This document shows, piece by piece, positions 34,899-46,200 of a stretch of DNA of 64,000 nucleotides. The notes under the pieces are model-generated. The model was not told where the DNA came from. It saw only the letters and a program-made list of their open reading frames with translations, and ran no database searches. The DNA is taken from NCBI GenBank assembly GCA_019137255.1, contig WPDH01000049.1, positions 248,001 through 312,000 on the forward strand, read 5' to 3'. Source of the DNA: Corinectria fuckeliana (taxonomy: Eukaryota > Ascomycota > Sordariomycetes > Hypocreales > Nectriaceae). A program made the translations under genes and the position numbers. How positions within the stretch are numbered: position 1 is the first letter of the stretch; every line of letters begins with the position of its first letter.

Positions 34899-35549
34899 GG
34901 TGGGCTAAGTGAGGCTTCAGAGGCTCCAATATCCAGTCCGTGGTGTGTTGATACGTTATACGTAGAGAATGGACAAGAGAAATCGGCAGTGTAAACCAGC
35001 TAGAGCCAGGACAGGCCTGTGAAGTTGTGAGGCGTGGATTGGTTGTTAAGCGGCAGAAAGTTGATGCCCGCCAAGGCGGTGTGGCTCTACCGCGGGGTAC
35101 AAATATCGTACAATCGGTAGGTAATCTAGGTACTTAGCCTAGGGGAACGGACGATGCGACAGGATGAGAATTTCGGGGTAAAAGGTTGACAGCAATCTGT
35201 GGAAACGCGGTGCAAAGCTTCTACAGAAGCAGTCTGAGGGAAACTCGTCCAATTACCAAAGCCGCTTTTGTCAATGCGAAAAGTCCGAAGCCGGCGGCAT
35301 CCCTCTTTCTCGGGAGTTCGGAGCCGGACCGCAATGAAGAGGCTCCGTTTGGTCGGCTCCACTGTTGGCTCGATGACGGCCGAGGTGTGTTATGTACCCA
35401 GAAGCTGAACCCTGTCTCCAATTGTTAGTGGCTGGATCTTTGTAGTCGCCGCCTTCTGCTGCTCAACTTATCTACCTCCGTCATCACCACAACATCCCTG
35501 TGCTGGTATCGTCCGCGGACGGTTCCGTAATACCAATTCTCCTCTCTCA
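34899..35549. promoter_or_regulatory. Divergent promoter of MMS19 and ATP11
   Basis: 651 bp with a TAGGTA cluster at 35115-35144 and a pyrimidine-rich leader before the ATP11 ATG. No coding exon seen. Confidence 0.5.
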
Positions 35550-36521
35550 ATGGCTTCGCTCCGTATCCCCGCCCTGCGGCAACTCGCCGTGTCTCCTCTC
35601 CGGGCTACTCGCGTCATCAACCAGCGCCGCTGGGCTCAGGTCCACGATGTCCGCTTTCTCACGACCCGGTCTCCCCAGGCCATCATCGACAAGTACCGCG
35701 CCCAGCTCGACCAGAAGGCGAAACAAGAGGGCCTCTCCACCATTGACGAGCTCAAGGCCGCCTATGCCGACAAAATTGAAGCCGAACGCCTCAAGAATGT
35801 TGTCGTAGAGCCTTACATCCCCCAACTAGCCGACACGCCCGTCGCCCAACCCAATGCCGACGGTAAACCTATAACGAACGCTCGCCAGCCGCCGAAGACC
35901 CCCCCGACAGGCGCCGACAAGCCTGCGGTCAAGGCCCTGGATGATCTAATTGACCTCGAGAAGGCCCGTGAGCTGCCTGACAAGGAGCTCACGGCCATCT
36001 GGCGCCTGCGACATGCCTCCTCCCCGCAGAACCTCTGCGCCGTCCTTCCCACCTCCACATACAAGGCTATGGAGGCGGCTGCACAAACCTCTCCCCAATT
36101 CGTCCTCCCCGTTCCTCGTCCGACGCAGGGCGCCGAAATTCACTTCTTACAATGGACCTTCGACGCCTCCTCCAAGACCAGCACCGTCCTGTTCACCCAG
36201 CTGGCCGAGTATAAAACGCGGGGCGAGTTTGCACAGCCACACACGACCATCACACACCATTTGGATCTGGCCGACGAGAGGGGCTTGGTCTTGATGCAGG
36301 GTCAGGTTGTCGACGGCCGCGGGATCAAGCCCGAAGATGCTCAGTGGCTCGCCATGTGTCTGCAGCGATTCTACGGCGGGTGGGAAGGTGAAGGCGTTAC
36401 GCTCAACGGGGAGCGCAAGGAGAGGACCGATGAGCGGACGAAATTGTTGAAGTGGTTCGCCGCTGGCGATTCCAGGTTCAGCCTAGAAAAGCTAATGGAG
36501 GAGGCCGAGCGACTCGGCTAA
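35550..36521 (+). CDS. ATP11: Mitochondrial F1-ATPase assembly chaperone ATP11
   Basis: A single exon of 323 residues. Atp11 binds free F1 beta subunits in the matrix and hands them on for alpha3-beta3 assembly. The N-terminus (MASLRIPALRQLAVSPLRAT) is an Arg-rich presequence. The family core runs from LDDLIDLEKARELPDKELTA through IWRLRHASSPQNLCAVLP, PVPRPTQGAEIHFLQW and HTTITHHLDLADERGLVLMQ. The C-terminal QRFYGG and LLKWFAAGDSRFSLEKLMEE also match the family. Length and motif order are normal. Confidence 0.93.
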   Translation: MASLRIPALRQLAVSPLRATRVINQRRWAQVHDVRFLTTRSPQAIIDKYRAQLDQKAKQEGLSTIDELKAAYADKIEAERLKNVVVEPYIPQLADTPVAQPNADGKPITNARQPPKTPPTGADKPAVKALDDLIDLEKARELPDKELTAIWRLRHASSPQNLCAVLPTSTYKAMEAAAQTSPQFVLPVPRPTQGAEIHFLQWTFDASSKTSTVLFTQLAEYKTRGEFAQPHTTITHHLDLADERGLVLMQGQVVDGRGIKPEDAQWLAMCLQRFYGGWEGEGVTLNGERKERTDERTKLLKWFAAGDSRFSLEKLMEEAERLG

Positions 36522-36692
36522 ACAAGTCGAGGAAACAAGGATGACACAAAATTTCTACGGTGTAATTGGTTTGTTTGGCTGGTTTCAGGGGATACAGCCA
36601 TGGATGGACGAGGGTGAGAGAATATCTGCAAAGACATATGCTTGTAAGATTACACCAGATATACATGTACAAACCACCACGATACCTATGAT

Positions 36693-38641
36693 TTACAGCT
36701 TCGCTCGTTCCTCCGCCTCCTCTTCTCGTCGAACCTGGTCTCTCAGAACTCGCCTCAAGATCTTACCTGATGCTGACTTTGGAATTTCTTTGAGGAACCG
36801 GACTCCTCCGCGTAGCTTTTTCGGGGGTCCGACGCGACTACTCAACCATTCGACGATGTCTGCTGCAAGCTCGTCGCTCTCCTCAGCACCGGTACTGAGA
36901 ACGACGTAGGCCCGCGGAACTTCGGTATGCTCGGCCTCATTCCACACCCCAATGACGCACACGTCGGCAATGTCTTTGCGGCCGATGAGTTTCGCTTCCA
37001 GCTCGGCAGGGGGTACCTGGAAGCCCTCTGTGAAAGTGGACTGTAGTTAGCAAGCCGATTAAGGGATTTTGTAATCGGTTATAGAGGGAAGCTGACTGTA
37101 TTTGATGAGCTCCTTGATGCGATCGATCACGTATAAGTTGTCTTGCGGGCACATGTACACGACATCGCCAGTCCTGAACCAGCCGTCTTCGGTGAAGGTC
37201 CCCTTGTTTAGTTCAGGCTTGTTCCAGTAGCCTTGGAAGACATTAGGACCTTTCAAGAGTAGCTCTCCAGACTATGCACCGTGTTAGTAACAGGTCTGAC
37301 ACGAGTAGGCTAGTGATGCGCAGATACGTACAGTTCCAGCAGAAACTTCCTTTCCCTCAGCATCAACAATTTTTGCCTGCATGTTCGGCACCAACTTGCC
37401 CACGGAGCCCTGGAACCGCGCCCACTCGTCGAACAGCTGGATGCTTACCGTCGGACTCGTCTCCGAGAGCCCGTAGCCTTGCTTGACGCTGACGCGGAGG
37501 CGGTCCCACACGGCGTCCACGAGGTCCCGGCTGAGCGGCGCAGCAGCTGAGTTGACGAAGCGCAGCGACGAGAGGTCGTATTTCTCGACGAGCGGGTGCT
37601 TGCCGAGCGCGAGAATGATGGGAGGCGGCACGTAGATGAAGGTGAGCTTGTGGTCCTGGATGAGCTGGCAGGCTCGTGCAAGGTCGAACTTGGCCATGAC
37701 GACGCACTTGGTGCCGGTGACGAGGGAAACGTTGAGGACGACGCCGAGGCCCTATGATGGGGGTTAGTCGGGGGCGGCGGTGTCGCTGGGCAGTGTGTCC
37801 TGGCTCACGTAGACGTGGAAGAAGGGGAGAACTCCAAGTTGAGAGTCCATGTCCCAGCTTAGGAGGTTGGGGTCGGATCGGGAAAACTGGCGCGAGTTGG
37901 CGACCATGTTGTAATGCGTTAGCATGACGCCCTTGGGAAGCCCAGTTGTGCCCTAGACCTGTGTAAGTCTCACACAGCAACCTGCTGCTGAGAATCCAAC
38001 GTACTGAGCTGTACACCAAATAGACGAGATCCTTGCGAGCGTCGACAGCCGGCTTTTTTGGTTGGATCCAGGCCTCCTTCGCCGTCACCTCTGTCCAGTG
38101 CTTGAATCTGCCCTCCTCATCCCTTCCGTCGCCCAGCAGGATGATGTTATCCAGAGGTAGATACGCCAGCTCGGCAGCTTTGATTGCTGTCTGAAGAAAG
38201 GAGATATGGGTGACTAGAGCCTTGGCCTGGGAATCACTTAACTGGTGTGCAAGTTCTTGGGCCGTGTACGTAGGATTGGCGGGACTGGCCGCGCCGCCGG
38301 CCCAGATGACGCCGAGGTTCACGACTGCGGTGTCGATGTGGTTGGGGGCGAAGAAGCCAACCACATCGCCCTTGTTCCAATTGAAAAGGTGCTTGAGGCC
38401 ACGGCCGAAGGAAGCAGAGAGCTCTTTGACCTGGCCAAACGTGTATGAACGGTCTGTGTCACCGTCGACGAGGATCGCTGCAGGGAGGTGTTAGCTACCC
38501 TATGCTGGCGCTATGGGATGGATCGAGTTGAGTTGAGCTCTGACTGTGAGTGTCTGGAAAGTCTCTCGGGCCCTCCATGTAGTAGCTCCAGATGTCGACG
38601 ACCGGGATGTCGACATCGACAAAAGGAGAGTTGTGCGGCAT
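36693..38641 (-). CDS. AMP-dependent acyl/4-coumarate-CoA ligase-like enzyme with peroxisomal signal
   Basis: Six exons, 38545-38641, 38005-38477, 37809-37952, 37332-37751, 37097-37271 and 36693-37027, give 547 residues. It is an ANL-superfamily adenylating enzyme: acid + ATP + CoA to acyl-CoA. Motifs in order are LVYSSGTTGLPKGVM (P-loop), LPFFHVYG, GYGLSETSPTV, GWFRTGDVVY, and the C-terminal-domain PKSASGKILRR with the catalytic lysine. The last three residues are AKL, a PTS1 peroxisomal import signal. The acid is unknown; fungal 4CL-like enzymes of this type act on fatty, aromatic or secondary-metabolite acids. Exons 1 and 5 end at unusual GTCAGA/GTCAGC donors. I chose the ATG giving MPHNSPF. 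Confidence 0.87.
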
Positions 38642-39496
38642 GATCTGTGGTGGTGGAAAGGTAGGTAAGTAGGCAGGCGAAATGGTTTGTATGAGGGAGG
38701 CACTGAGTATCACGACGACAACTCCCAGATGGTTCATCGAGAAATAGACAAAGGATAAATCTGGGGGAATGCGAGCCTTGACGGGAGCCGCACTACGTAT
38801 CTAAGTAACCAAAGAAAACGCTCTATACCAAGACTAGGCCCCATGATTCTGCCATGACACGATCCATCGAGCACAAGCCGGAAGCTTGCTGCACCTGGAC
38901 TCTTGGAGCAACCAACGCTCAAGGTCGCATCTGCATTAGTGCCTGCGCCACCAACACCCGTCCTTCCTGCGATTGGGGAACTCCCCAAGTAGGCGTGGTG
39001 CGCCGAGGAATTGAAGTCGTCGTCCCCGATAAAACGGAGACGTGAGTCCGGGAAACGTGGGATGGCTTCTGCAGTGGAGTTGAGAGCTGCACGCGCGGGG
39101 TTGCGGGGAACACTACAAACTGGACTGTAGATAGCTTATAATTAGGTCCAAGTATGTCCTTAGACTAGCTGCTAGTGCGTACTATGTAGTAGGTAGCTGT
39201 GGAAGTGACTGGCCTTGCAAGCGTGTGTATTATCAAGAGGTTTATTAAGGCTGCTGATCTTCCGTGGCTATTCTGATACCGGAGGCCGCAAGTTCCCGAG
39301 AAGATGAATTGCGTCCTAATGGCTATAGAGTCGGTATGGATTAGTCTACTACTGAGATTCCCCTCTAAACCTATCCATTACTCCTATATCTATCTACTAG
39401 TACTTGAAGCCTTCATCGCTGTACATGTTCGTCGTATATCTTTCTTGTCCTTCATGCCGCATTTCTATCGTGCCATATACTCGCCGCATTTATTGT
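38642..39496. other. Intergenic, promoter of the CoA ligase and 3' region of the esterase
   Basis: 855 bp; no supportable exon. TAGGTAGGTAAGTAGG lies at about 38663-38678 just upstream of the ligase start. Confidence 0.45.
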
Positions 39497-41674
39497 CTAC
39501 TGCTCACCACTGCTGCTCGACTGAACCTCGTCGACACCATCGTCTTCAACCTTCTCAACGGGCCTCCATTGCTCGACATGCTCACATCCTTCAGGGACAC
39601 GGCATACGTGGCGCGCATCGCACGTCTTCCACAGCACCTCGCGAATCTCCTTGAACACCTGATCCACGGCGTCCATCGCCCAGATAACGTCTAGGTGCTC
39701 GTACTCGGGGATGATCTTGCTGTGCACCACGTCGACGTGCGGCTCGCGGCCCTTCTCGAACCGACGCAGTAGCTTCTTCCCGTCGACGAGGTCATCGTTG
39801 CCGCACACCCACATGGCGAACGGCGGTGCCTGGTCATTGTACCACGCCGTCGCTCCTTTGGGGTGCTTGCGGTGTGCGTCGATTGCCGACTTGGTCCGCG
39901 GTGTTACAGGCCGGCCATCCGCGCCGCCATCTATGTGATCTTCCGCCTGGAGGACGTCCTTGGTGCTCAGGATGCACTTGTGCTTTGCGAAACACTCCCG
40001 GCCGAGCCACCACCGCATGGACTCGGCGCTGACGTAGACGGGTGCAAACTGGAACATGCGGTTCCGGAGGCCACGTTCCCAGCGCTCATCAGTCCAGTTG
40101 AACAAGAAGGAGAAGACCTTGTAGCCAAGCCACCCGTACAGGCGAGGGTTCAGCAGACCATGCATCTGCATCATCAGAGGGATGAACGCGTGGATGCCAA
40201 ACATGAGCCGGAAAAGCGCGGGCGAGATGATGCGCATGAACTTGAAGTACATCTTGCCGATCAGGGGCCCAGCGTAGGCAGCCGGCGCCAGAGCACAGAA
40301 CACGGTCAGCTTCTCGCCTAGCTCAGGTCGCTGCTCCTTGGCCAAGGCGACAAACGTCTGAGTCGTTCCCTGAGAGTGACAGATCAGACCAATCTTCTCA
40401 AACCCTGTCTCAGATATGACACGGGAGGTCAGCGCAGGCAGGTCAAATACACCCATTTGACGGATATTCCAGCACCACATCCTCGGGTCACTGTACTCAA
40501 GCAGAACGTGCTTTGGCTTGAAGCCACACCGATTGTTGCCCAGCCAGACGTCGTAACCGGATTTGCAGAGCCAAAAGGCGAGAGACTCTTCGTCATTGCA
40601 GCAATAAGCGCCAGAGCTCTGCAAGAGCCCGTGCATGAGTAGCACTGGAAACTTGCGCTTGCCGTCCGGATTCTTCAGCTTCTTTTTGGAGCGTTGGAAG
40701 ACGTGTGGGCCCTTTTGGGACCGGTCACTCTCGGCCAGCTCTGTGTACTCCTTGGGATCGTAGACGTGCCATAGTTCGATGAGGAAACCATCTTCTGTTT
40801 GTACCTCGAATGTCTCAACGTCGAGTCCCACCCTCCGAGCGTAGTAGCTAACGTCACATATAATAGGATCCGCGCCACCCTCGGTTGGCGGGTACTCATC
40901 GGGCATAGGATCGCGTCCTAGGTTCAACATGCTCGGATGCTGCTTTTCTTTCCAGGCTTGTTCTTTCTGTTCCCTAGCTTCAGCCCGCAACCTTTCCTCT
41001 TCATAGAATGGGCGAGTTTTTTCGAGGCTTCGAAACGTCAGTCGGTAGAAGATATTCTTCCACACCAACGGTATACTTGTAAATAGCGATCCCAGTACGA
41101 TGACGCCGAGAAACGCTAGACTCAGGAAGAAGGACGAGACCTGAAAGAACCGGCACTGGAGGTTGCGGAGTATTGAAGGCGGACCGTATAGGGGAAGCGG
41201 AGGAAATAATGGATTGGTGTGAGATGGCGGCATGGCACCATCCAACGTGTTGTCGGCGGACTTTTGAAGTGATGCGCCATTATGTTTCCCCGGGAGATCG
41301 ACAACCTTGCGGTCCCCATCATCTAACTGAGCAGTGTTGGGATCCCTCTGCTTAGTTTCTGTTTCAGATTTGACATCGTCTGCCTCAGTCTTTCCCTCGA
41401 TCCCTTCACGGAGGATATTGAGGCGGCGGGCCTCCTGGAGGGGCACACCCGGAAGTCGTTGACCGTCCGAAGTGATGATAATGGGATCATGGGGAGTGAC
41501 AAACTCGGCCTTGACGGCGAGAGAGGCATCAGAGGGATCATTGCTGTCAAGCGGCTGATGAGAGAGCCTCTCGGCTTGTCGCGTGAATCGGACGGCGTTC
41601 CGTGTTAGCTCAATACCGGGGCTTTGAGGCCGTTTCTGCTCAGCGGCGTCGGAAGCATCGGAGGTTTGGGCCAT
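39497..41674 (-). CDS. Membrane-anchored steryl ester hydrolase / lipase (YEH/TGL1-like)
   Basis: A single exon of 725 residues. A disordered N-terminus is followed by one membrane helix at about 177-203 and a charged helix, then an acid-lipase alpha/beta-hydrolase domain. The domain has YYARRVGLDVETFEVQTEDG, the oxyanion motif LLMHGLLQSS at 346, GNNRCG, the nucleophile elbow ICHSQGTTQ (Ser434), Asp627/628 in CGNDDLVDG and His660 in YEHLDVIW. This layout matches yeast Yeh1, Yeh2 and Tgl1, which cleave steryl esters at lipid droplets or the plasma membrane to release free sterol. Which of the three it equals is not clear. The C-terminus is acidic/Ser-rich. Confidence 0.88.
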   Translation of the reverse strand: MAQTSDASDAAEQKRPQSPGIELTRNAVRFTRQAERLSHQPLDSNDPSDASLAVKAEFVTPHDPIIITSDGQRLPGVPLQEARRLNILREGIEGKTEADDVKSETETKQRDPNTAQLDDGDRKVVDLPGKHNGASLQKSADNTLDGAMPPSHTNPLFPPLPLYGPPSILRNLQCRFFQVSSFFLSLAFLGVIVLGSLFTSIPLVWKNIFYRLTFRSLEKTRPFYEEERLRAEAREQKEQAWKEKQHPSMLNLGRDPMPDEYPPTEGGADPIICDVSYYARRVGLDVETFEVQTEDGFLIELWHVYDPKEYTELAESDRSQKGPHVFQRSKKKLKNPDGKRKFPVLLMHGLLQSSGAYCCNDEESLAFWLCKSGYDVWLGNNRCGFKPKHVLLEYSDPRMWCWNIRQMGVFDLPALTSRVISETGFEKIGLICHSQGTTQTFVALAKEQRPELGEKLTVFCALAPAAYAGPLIGKMYFKFMRIISPALFRLMFGIHAFIPLMMQMHGLLNPRLYGWLGYKVFSFLFNWTDERWERGLRNRMFQFAPVYVSAESMRWWLGRECFAKHKCILSTKDVLQAEDHIDGGADGRPVTPRTKSAIDAHRKHPKGATAWYNDQAPPFAMWVCGNDDLVDGKKLLRRFEKGREPHVDVVHSKIIPEYEHLDVIWAMDAVDQVFKEIREVLWKTCDARHVCRVPEGCEHVEQWRPVEKVEDDGVDEVQSSSSGEQ

Positions 41675-43234
41675 AGCCGGTGCGCGTTACGAGGCCCTAG
41701 GCGACAACGATGCGAAGAGCGCGCCCAGACTTGACGCTGGAAGCGCTGATTGAGAACTCGCCAATATGGTGGGCTCTTCAAGGCTTATCGCGCAGGTCTC
41801 GCGAGTATCGCGACTGAAACTCCTCGGGGCAGGTTGAGCGCGAAGTGAGACAGGCAGTGGTGTTGTTGAACAATAGCTCTTGTCATGCCAAAACATTTAT
41901 TGGAAACAATGACCGGGGAACATGAACGAAGCGGTGATGGAAGTAAAGAAGTCGAACAAGAGCGTGGAACGATGCGGGGAGCCAACGAACGAATACGGTC
42001 CCATCGGTGGGTGGTCAACTGCCCGTCTTAGTCGCGGTAAAGCCGTGATTGGACCGTGCCGGATGTCGGATCTACGCGTCAATTGGGTTCTCGAGGGTCC
42101 AGATCACGCAGCAGATGGCCCCATTTCGAGGAAGGGTGTTTGTCAAGGGGCAGGCTTGCAGCGGTGTGAAAGAGAGGAGAAACGAAACAGCGCCCATAGT
42201 CGCCCTAGTAGAATGGTCGAGACTGGGCGAATGGGTTGCGTCATGAGCACCGGAGGGAGCGAAGCATGTTAGAGCCTTAAAAGTTATCTGATGGGCCCCT
42301 GTCGAGAAGCATGTGATATTAGCACTGACAAAAAGGGGTTTGAGATGGATGGATTCAGCTCGGCCGCGTTAGCCTGGGGAAGCCATTGGACGACAGCGGC
42401 AGTCGGATGCAGACGACAGTACGTATGACTAGCCTACGTATTCGTACTTGGTACGAAATAGTTAGGCCTACTTATCCATGCCACCGCTTTGTACGTACTA
42501 GAGTATAGAGGCTTTTCTGACCACTCTCCAGTTTTGATCCCAGATTATCCTGTGCTTTAAACAAGGAGCTGCTGTATGCAGTATTTAAAAGGCCCTATTC
42601 AGAGCTGTCGTGGTGAGAGAAATAGAACTGGCAAGACTTCAAGAAAGAGCGTGGGTATTGTCACTTATCAGATAATTCCTTAATTCTGGGTAATTAATCT
42701 AACAGATGAATGGATTATTGCTCGCAGAACAAGAATCAATCCCATGTCTTCCGGAGCATGTCACCCGCCGAGTCCCGGGGCGTACAGTAATTAGACGGCG
42801 GAGAAAAGCTTGGTCATAACTTAGAGGTACGTATCTGGCCCTTCCTCCCCGGAGTCCAAATAAAAGTGCGGGATGAAGTGTGGGTAGCGCTTTCGCGCCC
42901 GCCAACCAACTATGCCGAGGCCAATTCTCCCGTCACTGAGCCGCAGCCGAGTCGCGACAGTGCTACGCAACACAAGCTAAGCTTGCCTTTCCATACAGCA
43001 TCACCACCACCGCCGAGGAAGTCCAGTGACCTCCATTCCTTTGGTAGGATCCTGGTCCGATACTTCTCTACTTCAGCTTCAGCTGCAACTTCTTCCCGAC
43101 TGCCCTAAACAGCTAGCAATGATCCTATCTCGGCGGGGTGGCTAAGCTTCATCTGTCCTTGCATCCTCTCGGACCTCCATCTCGACCGGCTTCCACTTTG
43201 CACCCACACTGTCCACCGTACCGCCACCACCGCC
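41675..43234. promoter_or_regulatory. Divergent intergenic region between the esterase and PEX6
   Basis: 1.56 kb with no supportable exon. The last 250 bp are pyrimidine-rich and probably the PEX6 leader. Confidence 0.45.
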
Positions 43235-46200
43235 ATGACAGCTCCGGTAGCTTCGGCCGCGACATCATCCAAGGGGCGGAACCGTCGACGTCGCCAGGAC
43301 AAGCCCGCCGTCACCGCCAAGCTCATCCTCGATGACCGCATAAAGAGCGACGTCGGCATTGTGTCCGAGGACCTCTTTTGCGACCTCTTCCCCCAACTTC
43401 AACGCGGTATGTTACTGCCCTGCCCAGCTACAGCGATGCGTTTGCCCAAGGCTATCGTAATGCTGACCATAGTCTCCGCTTCCAGCCGCCGGTCACAATC
43501 CCCAAACCGACGTCCGTCACATCGCGATCGCCCCATGGGCCCCCAATGCCGGCCCTGTCGATAGCCCGTGGTCAATCGTACCCGTTGTCAGGTCTACTGC
43601 CCTTCCGCACTCGACTGTACAATTTTCACCGTCCTCGCCGTCTCTCCAAAGCTTTGCTGTGACCCTGCAGCAGGTCGCGCCCTCGAAGCTCTCTAGCCAT
43701 AGTCGCGGTGGCATTGAGATCCTCGTTCTTGACGTTGCTCCCGTGCCGCTCGAGACTGTCTTTGTCAGTCTAGAAAGCGAACTCACAAAAAGGCTTGAGA
43801 ATGGAGAGGGCACGTTCTTCCGAGAACACCCGTCCAATCCTAAGGGCAAGAGTGCGACCGACTCAACCTCGGAAGATCGCTTGGTTGCTGCGCTTAGGAC
43901 CGCCCTAGGCAGCCTCAAGGTTGTTCACTCCGGTGATCTATTCCCGCTTCCCCTCCCACCTCATCCCCTGACCCATGTGCCCCCGAACCCAGGAAAGATC
44001 ATGTTGTGCGAGCCGGTAGCTCAGGGCACCCTGACTGGATCAACCAAGATTGTCCTCATGCGTGGACGGGTCCACACCAAACAGCTTCGCCGTGTTGCCT
44101 CAATGGCATCGAGCCGACGACTTAACGGTGTAAATGAAAGCGAGGACGACACTGGAACCGATTCGTTCTACTCGGCCGCCGAAGAACGGTACAAGACCGA
44201 TGCTCTGACCGAAACGACCGAGTCGGCTACGGAGACGGAGACTGACCTGTCAGGCTCTGAACATGAAGACGAGCTCTCAGATGACTCCATGGACGATATG
44301 ATTTCCCTCCAAGCCCCTTCGTTGCCCACAACCAACGCCAGTGGAGTATCCACCCTCCAGCCTGGAACCCCAATGACGATGGGCACCTTGCGCGGTAGAA
44401 GAACCAACGGCATCGCGACGCCTGGCTCCGTCTTCTCTAACTTTACTGCGACTACCGCAAGGCAAGATAAGCCCCGTGGCCGGCTGTTCAAGGCCCAAGG
44501 TCTGATGCGACCTATATCATCAGACATTTTGCACCCGAAGCCGACACCAGAAGATGACGAAGAAGCTAGAATCTACGTCGATGTGTCGTCATTGCCCAAG
44601 ATCGGATGCTTCTCCGGAGACTGGGTTCGGATCGAGACAGCTGAGGAGCCCCCCCTGAACGGGTTCGGCGCCTTTGGACTTGGAAGCTTCGGACAGTCAG
44701 ACCCAGAGCCTTCAAAGTGGCGACCTGTCCGAGTCTATGGCCTACCGGAAGGCTACTCGCAGAGACCGATGACTAGGATACCCAGCGCCAAGCACGGCGA
44801 AAGAAAGCTCTCGTTCTTCGAGTCACAAGTCCAGCGCCCAGCTAGCCCAGCTGCTTATGCTTCGCCTATTCTTCTTGCCAACCTCGACGACGCTACATAT
44901 CTACGTCTTTCGCCCCTCAAGAAAGCGTCATATCAAGGAAAAGGTACGATCCCTCGGTTTACAAGTGCTGTTCGTCCTCCATACGCTCGAGACATCACCA
45001 TCCATCACATTCGAACCCCAATATCGGCCGAGAGAGCGTTTCAAACTGCCGTACTGGGTGGCCTCAAGCGGTACTTCGCACAAAAGATCCGCCTTGTACG
45101 AAGCGGTGATCTGATTGCGGTGCCGGTGGACGCACAGCTCGGGCGCACTCTTCAGGAGATGCCTGGCGCTGGGGGATCGGAAGTTGACGATGTGATGGCG
45201 TTGACTGCCGGGGGCCAGGAGGCTGGGAAACAACCATCGCGATTCGACAGTGTCGCATGGTTCAAGATTGGGCATATCCAAATGCAGAAGTCGGACGACG
45301 ATGAGGATGGTACTGCCGAGGCCTTCTGGGGATCAGTGGCCTGCATCGACAGTTCGTCTGTTGGAATGCATGGCTCGGGCTTTGAGACGAGTCGTATCCC
45401 AGGGATCAAGCAGAGCACATGGCAGTACTATCTCGGTCTAAAGAAGACGCCCAGAAGAGCCTCGGAGTCTACGCCGCCACCAATTCAAGAGCACGAGGCC
45501 CCATACGTGTCTCCTCTGAAACGTCAGTTAAGGGAGCTGATCGCTGCTGCCACTAGTCAAAGGGCAATCCATCTCAAGATGCCCCCCGTTGCCATCTTAA
45601 TAACATCCACGCACCGAAACATCGGGAAGTCGACGCTTGCATCAAACGCTTGCGCCGATATGGGTCTTCACACGTACGCAATCGACGCCTATGACATTTT
45701 GAGCGAGGGAAGTGGCAGTGGAGGCGATGTTAAAACCGAAGGCTTCCTCAGGACGAGAGCAGACCGGGCGATGAGCTGCGGTTCTGACTGCTGCTCATTA
45801 CTTATTCAACACATCGAAGCGTTGACGGCCGATCGAATCGAGGCAACTCTCAAAGAAATCTTGGAGGATACGAGAGTGATCATTGCTACTACAAACGAGG
45901 TTGACAAGGTTCCTGATGGCGTTCGCGGGTTGTTTACCCATGAGCTGGAAATGGGCGCCCCCGATGAGGCTGAGCGTGAGGCCATTCTCAAGACTATCAT
46001 CAACGATCGTGGCGTGAGTCTGGAGCCTTCGATTGACTTGAACTCGGTCGCGCTCAAAACCGCGGCCTTGGTTGCTGGCGATTTGGTGGACGTTGTTGAG
46101 CGGGCCTCGATAGCCCAACAATCCCGCCTCGAAAAGCTGTCGACGAAAAACACTAACAATGGCCTGATCGTAACTGTTCGAGACATCCAGGTTGCCGGTG

